Below are positions 25,229 to 28,886 of a stretch of DNA of 28,886 nucleotides, piece after piece. A program made the position numbers and the translations under genes. The stretch comes from DATJHM01 sp035493895 (lineage in GTDB: Bacteria; Chloroflexota; Ktedonobacteria; Ktedonobacterales; Ktedonobacteraceae). The stretch is taken from contig DATJHM010000191.1 in the NCBI GenBank assembly GCA_035493895.1, forward strand, positions 1 through 28,886, read 5' to 3'. The notes under the pieces are model-generated. The model did not search any database. It was not told where the DNA came from and saw only the letters and a list, made by a program, of their open reading frames with translations. Each line of letters opens with the position of its first letter. Position 1 is the first letter of the stretch.

Positions 25229-25238
25229 TTCACGTGAA
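25229..25238. promoter_or_regulatory. Palindrome in the divergent DinB-like/WYL intergenic region
   Basis: The perfect ten-base palindrome TTCACGTGAA lies 51 bases before the DinB-like ATG and upstream of the WYL-gene promoter. It is a candidate binding site for the WYL regulator; short palindromes also arise by chance. Confidence 0.35.
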
Positions 25239-25285
25239 TGGTGCATTTGTCGCTTGAGAAGCCATCCAGAAGATCGTATACTCTC

Positions 25286-25314
25286 TTGAGTCTAGCATGA
25301 AATCCGGGTATAAT
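25286..25314 (+). promoter_or_regulatory. Promoter of the HTH-WYL regulator
   Basis: TTGAGT (25286-25291) and perfect TATAAT (25309-25314) are separated by 17 bases. The start would be near 25321, 28 bases before the ATG. Confidence 0.75.
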
Positions 25315-25348
25315 CGGTCCTGTTTATGAGCTTGATGGGAGGGAAAAA

Positions 25349-26296
25349 ATGTACTTTCCAACAACACGCGTCCTGACCGTATTGGAATTGTTGCAATCTC
25401 GACAGAAGATCTCCGGCCCAGAGTTGGCCGAGCGGCTGGAGGTGGATACGCGCACGGTGCGGCGCTATATCACGATGTTGCAGGATCTCGGCATACCCGT
25501 TGAGGCGGAACGAGGTAGGCATGGCAGCTATCGCCTGCGCCCGGGCTTCAAGCTGCCTCCGCTCATGTTTACCGACGAAGAGGCGCTCGCGCTGACGCTT
25601 GGTCTGCTCTCTGCGCGCAAGCTTGGGCTGACCGATGCGGCTCCGGCTGTCGAAGGAGCGCTGGCGAAGATTGAGCGTGTGCTCCCGGCGCTCTTGCGTG
25701 ATCGGGTACACGCTCTCCAGGAAACGCTTGTCATCGATTTCCCCGCAAAATCGACAGCGCCAGCACCAGCGCTCATTAATACACTTTCAGAGGCTGCCCT
25801 GCAACGTCGTAGCGTGATGCTGTGTTATCAGAGCTGGCACGCCGAAGTCACTGAACGCCTGCTCAATCCCTATGGTCTGGTGTATCGCTCGGGCTACTGG
25901 TATACCGTCGGGTATTGTCATTTGCGTCAGGAACTGCGTACTTTTCGCCTGGACCGTATTCAGAGTGCAGAAATACAGGCAACCTCTTTTGAGCGGCCTG
26001 GGGAATTTGATTGTCTGGCCTATGTGCTGGCGTCGTTGCCCAGAACGCCTGCTGCCTGGTTTGTCGATGTATTGCTGGATACGACGTTGGAGCAAGCTCA
26101 GCGTATCGTCCAGCCTGCTCTGGCTTTGCTCGAGCAGGAAGCTGAGGGGGTGAGCTTTCGCTGTTATGTCGATGATCTGGAGTGGATTGCCTATGTGCTG
26201 GCGGGATTGTGTTGCTCTTTTGTGATACGCCAGCCGTCTGAGTTGCGCGATGCTCTCAGAACGCTGGCTCAACGGATCAATGCTCTTGCCGAGTAA
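25349..26296 (+). CDS. HTH-WYL transcriptional regulator
   Basis: This 315-residue regulator has an N-terminal DeoR/HTH_11 winged helix (residues 1-60: ISGPELAERLEVDTRTVRRYI). A middle WYL domain follows (about 145-215: ERLLNPYGLVYRSGYWYTVGYC, seen as LNPYGLVYRSG and YWYTVGY, then RTFRLDRI). The C-terminal half is WCX-like (VDVLLDTTLEQAQRIV). WYL domains sense ligands or nucleic acids, and members such as PafBC and DriD act in DNA-damage responses. Here it diverges from the AlkX-like/DinB-like operon, so it is the likely regulator of that pair. The ATG at 25349 has GGGAGG six bases upstream. It ends four bases from the convergent EamA gene. Confidence 0.93.
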   Translation: MYFPTTRVLTVLELLQSRQKISGPELAERLEVDTRTVRRYITMLQDLGIPVEAERGRHGSYRLRPGFKLPPLMFTDEEALALTLGLLSARKLGLTDAAPAVEGALAKIERVLPALLRDRVHALQETLVIDFPAKSTAPAPALINTLSEAALQRRSVMLCYQSWHAEVTERLLNPYGLVYRSGYWYTVGYCHLRQELRTFRLDRIQSAEIQATSFERPGEFDCLAYVLASLPRTPAAWFVDVLLDTTLEQAQRIVQPALALLEQEAEGVSFRCYVDDLEWIAYVLAGLCCSFVIRQPSELRDALRTLAQRINALAE

Positions 26297-26300
26297 GTGA

Positions 26301-27275
26301 CTATATCTCTCGACTCAGGTCGCTTTTTTTACGCCAGCGCAGATTGCCAGCGAGCATACCTAACAGAATACAACCACAGCCAAACCACGCAGGCAAACTC
26401 AATGTTTGACCTGCAAGATAGCCGAAGAAACCCGCCCACACAGGTTCCAGCGCATAAATCAAAGTCGCTTGTGTACTGGAGATAGATTGCTGTGCCCGGT
26501 TCATCGCAATATAACAGAAGCCCATATTGATTGTGCCCATAAACAGCACTGCCAGCCAGAATGGGAGTGGCGGCATGCTGAATGTCTCGTGGGCCAGCGG
26601 GATAGCCAGCAGATTGAGCAGCGCTGTCACGGCGAGTTGAATCGTTGCGATAATACTGGCGTTGGCGCGAGGCGCAAAAATGCCAATGGTAATAATTTGT
26701 AAGGCAAAGGTAAACGCGCAGCCCAGCGTTAGCAGCTCCCCGCGACCAAATGTGAAATTGAACGCGTTACCAAGTGATATCAGCATGAGGCCGCCTAGCG
26801 AAAAGGCTATGCCAAGCAGTGCGCCAGGAGAAAGACGCTGACGCAAAAACAAAAATGCCAGAATTGGTACAAGTGGAACATAAAGCCCGGTGATAAATGC
26901 CGATTTACTGCTCGCAGTGTACTCGAGACCGTAGGTCTGAAAAGCGTAACCCGCAAATGTGATAACGCCGATCAGGAGCCCTCCCTTTATCTCAACCCCG
27001 GTGATATGGACGAACTGGCGATGAAAGATCAGCGTCAGTGTCAGTGCTCCGAGAAAGAAACAAAAAAAGAGGTAAGTAAACGGACCGCTAAACTTGATAG
27101 CGTTCTGCGTAACGAGAAATGTGCCTCCCCAGATGATTGTCGCTACCAGCAAACGCGCTACTGGTCCACTACCCCAGCGTCGCAAACGTGCACCAGGCGG
27201 AGCCGCAGGGCGCGGCGTGGCTAAGATGCTTGATTCGCTTTGTAATGCTGTGGATTCCAGCTGCTCGGAAGTCAT
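26301..27275 (-). CDS. EamA/DMT-superfamily exporter
   Basis: A 324-residue inner-membrane transporter of the drug/metabolite type. It has ten predicted hydrophobic helices in two EamA repeats: LVATIIWGGTFLVTQNAI to LMLISLG, then LTLGCAFTFALQIITIG to LGMLAGNLRW. The first repeat contains TYGLEYTASSKSAFITGLYV and the second AQQSISSTQATLIYALEPVW, both typical. Cargo is unknown; relatives export amino acids or metabolites. The start at 27275 (MTSEQLES) is preferred, with AGAGAGA upstream. A reading from 27368 would add a non-family extension running back into the promoter. A small membrane-peptide ORF lies 99 bases upstream on the same strand. Confidence 0.92.
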   Translation of the reverse strand: MTSEQLESTALQSESSILATPRPAAPPGARLRRWGSGPVARLLVATIIWGGTFLVTQNAIKFSGPFTYLFFCFFLGALTLTLIFHRQFVHITGVEIKGGLLIGVITFAGYAFQTYGLEYTASSKSAFITGLYVPLVPILAFLFLRQRLSPGALLGIAFSLGGLMLISLGNAFNFTFGRGELLTLGCAFTFALQIITIGIFAPRANASIIATIQLAVTALLNLLAIPLAHETFSMPPLPFWLAVLFMGTINMGFCYIAMNRAQQSISSTQATLIYALEPVWAGFFGYLAGQTLSLPAWFGCGCILLGMLAGNLRWRKKSDLSREI

Positions 27276-27367
27276 AACGTATCTCTCTCTTTCATTGGCA
27301 AGTGCAAAAATATCTATCCTACGATGATAAGAAGTAGTCTGGATAATCTGCATGCCTCTTCCATTCA

Positions 27368-27395
27368 ATACTATCTATAGTATCGCGACTATCAA
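27368..27395 (-). promoter_or_regulatory. Candidate internal promoter and palindrome for the EamA gene
   Basis: On the minus strand TTGATA (27390-27395) is followed after 16 bases by TAGTAT (27368-27373). The -10 lies inside the perfect palindrome pair ATACTAT/ATAGTAT (27368-27383, two-base centre), a candidate operator. The palindrome also contains the stop codon of the small ORF. Confidence 0.4.
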
Positions 27396-27458
27396 CCCCC
27401 AGCGCTGTGCGGTCCAGGCAAGGCCTATCATAAGAAGTAAGAGAACAAGTAATGTCAT
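27375..27458 (-). CDS. Putative 27-residue single-span membrane peptide (leader ORF of the EamA gene)
   Basis: The ORF begins with ATG at 27458 and has an excellent ribosome-binding site, GAGAGGAG eight bases before the start. The peptide opens MTLLVLLLLMIGLAW, continues TAQRWGLIVAIL and stops at TAG. It is strongly hydrophobic with one likely transmembrane helix and an Arg-Trp break. A near-consensus promoter (27566-27594) lies about 100 bases upstream. It could be a small membrane protein partnering the EamA transporter, or a regulatory leader peptide. No family is recognised, and it rests on signal quality alone. Confidence 0.5.
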   Translation of the reverse strand: MTLLVLLLLMIGLAWTAQRWGLIVAIL

Positions 27459-27554
27459 CGAGCTATCTCCTCTCTCTTCCCACAAAACGTCGTTTGGCAG
27501 GATCTACTCTGGTTTGCGTCGTTGAGCGAATAAAACTAACTTGCAAAATTGTTA

Positions 27555-27611
27555 TTAATGGTTATAGTATATGCTAGAGAATATAACCTGTCAAGTAAAT
27601 TTTAATGGTTA
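27555..27611. repeat. Direct repeat TTAATGGTTA in a divergent promoter region
   Basis: TTAATGGTTA occurs at 27555-27564 and again at 27602-27611, 47 bases apart centre to centre. The first copy covers the start region of the minus-strand promoter and the second lies just upstream of the plus-strand promoter. This is a plausible pair of operator half-sites, perhaps for the CGNR-type regulator. Confidence 0.45.
27566..27594 (-). promoter_or_regulatory. Near-consensus promoter for the small ORF/EamA unit
   Basis: On the minus strand, TTGACA (27589-27594) and TATACT (27566-27571) are separated by exactly 17 bases. The start would be near 27559. The region is far more AT-rich than its flanks. Confidence 0.8.
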
Positions 27612-27613
27612 AT

Positions 27614-27647
27614 TTGAGGGGCGAAAGAAGAGAAGTTATGCTACAAT
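27614..27647 (+). promoter_or_regulatory. Promoter candidate of the CGNR-type regulator
   Basis: TTGAGG (27614-27619) is 17 bases from TATGCT (27637-27642). Overlapping this is an extended -10, TGC then TACAAT (27642-27647), the same core as at the thrS promoter. A leader of about 85-95 bases precedes the ATG at 27741. Confidence 0.5.
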
Positions 27648-27740
27648 GTCCGATATATGCTACTGTGTTTGTTGTAATGCAGACTGTAGCATTGGATGAG
27701 ATTATCTGACATCATCCGCTGAAAGTAGGAGCGAGCAGAA

Positions 27741-28388
27741 ATGAGCGAAACTGCTATAAGTGATCTGGCAACATTTGAGTTTAGTTTTTCGGGGGATCAT
27801 CTCTGCCTGAATTTCACGAATACACTTGACAATCGCATGACGGAGAAGCCAACCGAGCGTTTGAAAACCTATCCAGATCTCCTCTCATGGTGTATGCAAG
27901 CGCAGCTCATCACGCCTGAGCAAGCGACCAGATTACAGGAGATTGCGCAACGTTCTCCTCTAGAGGCTGAGCGCGTCCTTGCCCGGGCCATCGAATTGCG
28001 CGAGCTTATGCGGCGCATCTTCCTGGCAAGCGCCGAGGAGCGCCTGCCTGCTGATGAAGATCTCAAGCTATTGAGCGCAAAATTTGTGGAAACGATGGCA
28101 AAGGGACAACTCGCTTTTACTGGTCAACAGTATGCCTGGCAGTGGCCGATCTCGGAGGGGGCGTTGGATGGCCTGTTCGGATTTATCGTACCTGCGGCTA
28201 TCGAGCTTCTCACTTCCAGAGAACTGTCATTGGTGCGCATCTGCGCGGCCGAGGATTGTGGCTGGCTCTTTCTGGATGTCAGCAAGAATCATAGCCGTCG
28301 TTGGTGTGATATGAAAAGCTGCGGGAATCGGGCAAAGGTCCGCAAATTTTATCAAACGCGCGCGACAAAAGTCCCGCCTTCAGCGTGA
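27741..28388 (+). CDS. ABATE/CGNR zinc-finger putative transcriptional regulator
   Basis: This 215-residue protein has an N-terminal ABATE-type region (FSGDHLCLNFTNTLDNR, then helices to about 160) and a C-terminal zinc finger. The zinc ligands are C168, C173, C189 and C194, the last within the name-giving CGNR motif (RWCDMKSCGNRAKVRKFY). Members are treated as stress-related transcription regulators, mostly uncharacterised. The ATG at 27741 has AGGAG about nine bases upstream. It is divergent from the EamA exporter unit across a region carrying repeated TTAATGGTTA, suggesting local control of that exporter. Confidence 0.93.
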   Translation: MSETAISDLATFEFSFSGDHLCLNFTNTLDNRMTEKPTERLKTYPDLLSWCMQAQLITPEQATRLQEIAQRSPLEAERVLARAIELRELMRRIFLASAEERLPADEDLKLLSAKFVETMAKGQLAFTGQQYAWQWPISEGALDGLFGFIVPAAIELLTSRELSLVRICAAEDCGWLFLDVSKNHSRRWCDMKSCGNRAKVRKFYQTRATKVPPSA

Positions 28389-28611
28389 AATAGATGCTCT
28401 GGCACATCCCATTTCTTCTAGAAAAAAACTCCTTGTGGTATACTGATACGATAACATAGCTTGTTTGCTTGATGGTGCAGGAATCATCGCAAACGAATGG
28501 TTATTTGAGCCCGTAATAGCGGTGATGATGGTCGGTGAGTATGGGAAGAGTGACTTCGGATGGTTCCTCATTGATTTGATTATGTTCCAATTTTGAGGGG
28601 AGTATTAAATT

Positions 28612-28886
28612 ATGCTTAAAGCAGTTAGTCGTTTGTTGGTAGCCAGCGTTTTCATTTATGGTGGGATTGATTCCGTGCGCAAACCTGATGGGCGCGCAAA
28701 AAAGGTGGCTAAAGTTGGCATTCCCTATGCGCGTGAGGCAACAATGGCCAATGGTGCCGCGATGGCGGCTTCGGGAGTGGCTCTGGGTCTGGGTATTTTG
28801 CCGAAGTATGCAAGCATCGCGCTCTCTCTGCTGCTGGTTCCTATGACACTGGTGGGTCATCCTTTCTGGGGAGAAGAAGATCCGCG
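28612..28886 (+). CDS. DoxX-family membrane protein, partial (cut by window end)
   Basis: The first 91 codons of a plus-strand gene remain open to the window edge. The sequence has SRLLVASVFIYGGIDSVRKP, then ATMANGAAMAASG, LGLGILPKYASIALSLLLVP and TLVGHPFWGEEDP. This is the order of the DoxX family, small four-helix membrane proteins. The ATG at 28612 has GAGGGGAG about nine bases upstream. DoxX proteins have been linked to redox and thiosulfate metabolism, but this copy's role is unknown. The C-terminal part is outside the window. Confidence 0.88.
   Translation, partial: MLKAVSRLLVASVFIYGGIDSVRKPDGRAKKVAKVGIPYAREATMANGAAMAASGVALGLGILPKYASIALSLLLVPMTLVGHPFWGEEDP

Overview
The window reads as a chromosomal segment of a Gram-positive-like bacterium, most likely a Ktedonobacteria-type Chloroflexota. 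This assignment is inference. It rests on roughly even base composition, T-box control of threonyl-tRNA synthetase, accessory families common in soil actinomycete-like bacteria (CGNR zinc finger, WYL regulator, EamA exporter, DinB-fold protein) and a very large GT2-GT2-GH26 fusion. No rRNA, tRNA, CRISPR array, transposase or phage gene was seen.

Layout. 1-1938 (-) encodes a protein with two nitrilase-type domains. From 2150 to 6610 (+) lie two consecutive threonyl-tRNA synthetase genes, each behind its own T-box leader with specifier codon ACC and an attenuator. A perfect hairpin at 6631-6670 ends this block against a minus-strand series: AraC-type regulator, aldo/keto reductase, frameshifted short-chain dehydrogenase and an orphan HicB-like protein (6661-9718). 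Further minus-strand genes follow: a Nudix hydrolase, malate synthase and an unusually long SecA (9883-15732). A compact nested inverted repeat sits at 10400-10502.

About 1.5 kb (15733-17240) is AT-rich and nearly gene-free, with at most one broken membrane-protein remnant. Then two plus-strand genes form an envelope or exopolysaccharide glycosylation pair: a 1342-residue DPM1-like GT2 + processive GT2 + GH26-like fusion, and a GT-C (PMT/ArnT-like) glycosyltransferase.

From 22965 to 26296 there is a possible DNA-damage module. An AlkX/YcaQ-like interstrand-crosslink glycosylase gene and a DinB/ClbS-like gene form a minus-strand operon, divergent from a HTH-WYL regulator. A DUF1622 membrane protein lies downstream of the operon. 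The last region holds an EamA exporter gene preceded by a 27-codon membrane-peptide ORF behind a near-consensus promoter, a divergent CGNR-type regulator, and the start of a DoxX-family gene cut by the window edge.

The most interesting points are the duplicated T-box/thrS pair with a likely gene-conversion tract, the synthase-hydrolase fusion whose GH26 acid/base residue is missing, the AlkX/DinB/WYL module, the hidden small ORF before the EamA gene, the second nitrilase domain lacking its cysteine, and the SecA insertion.
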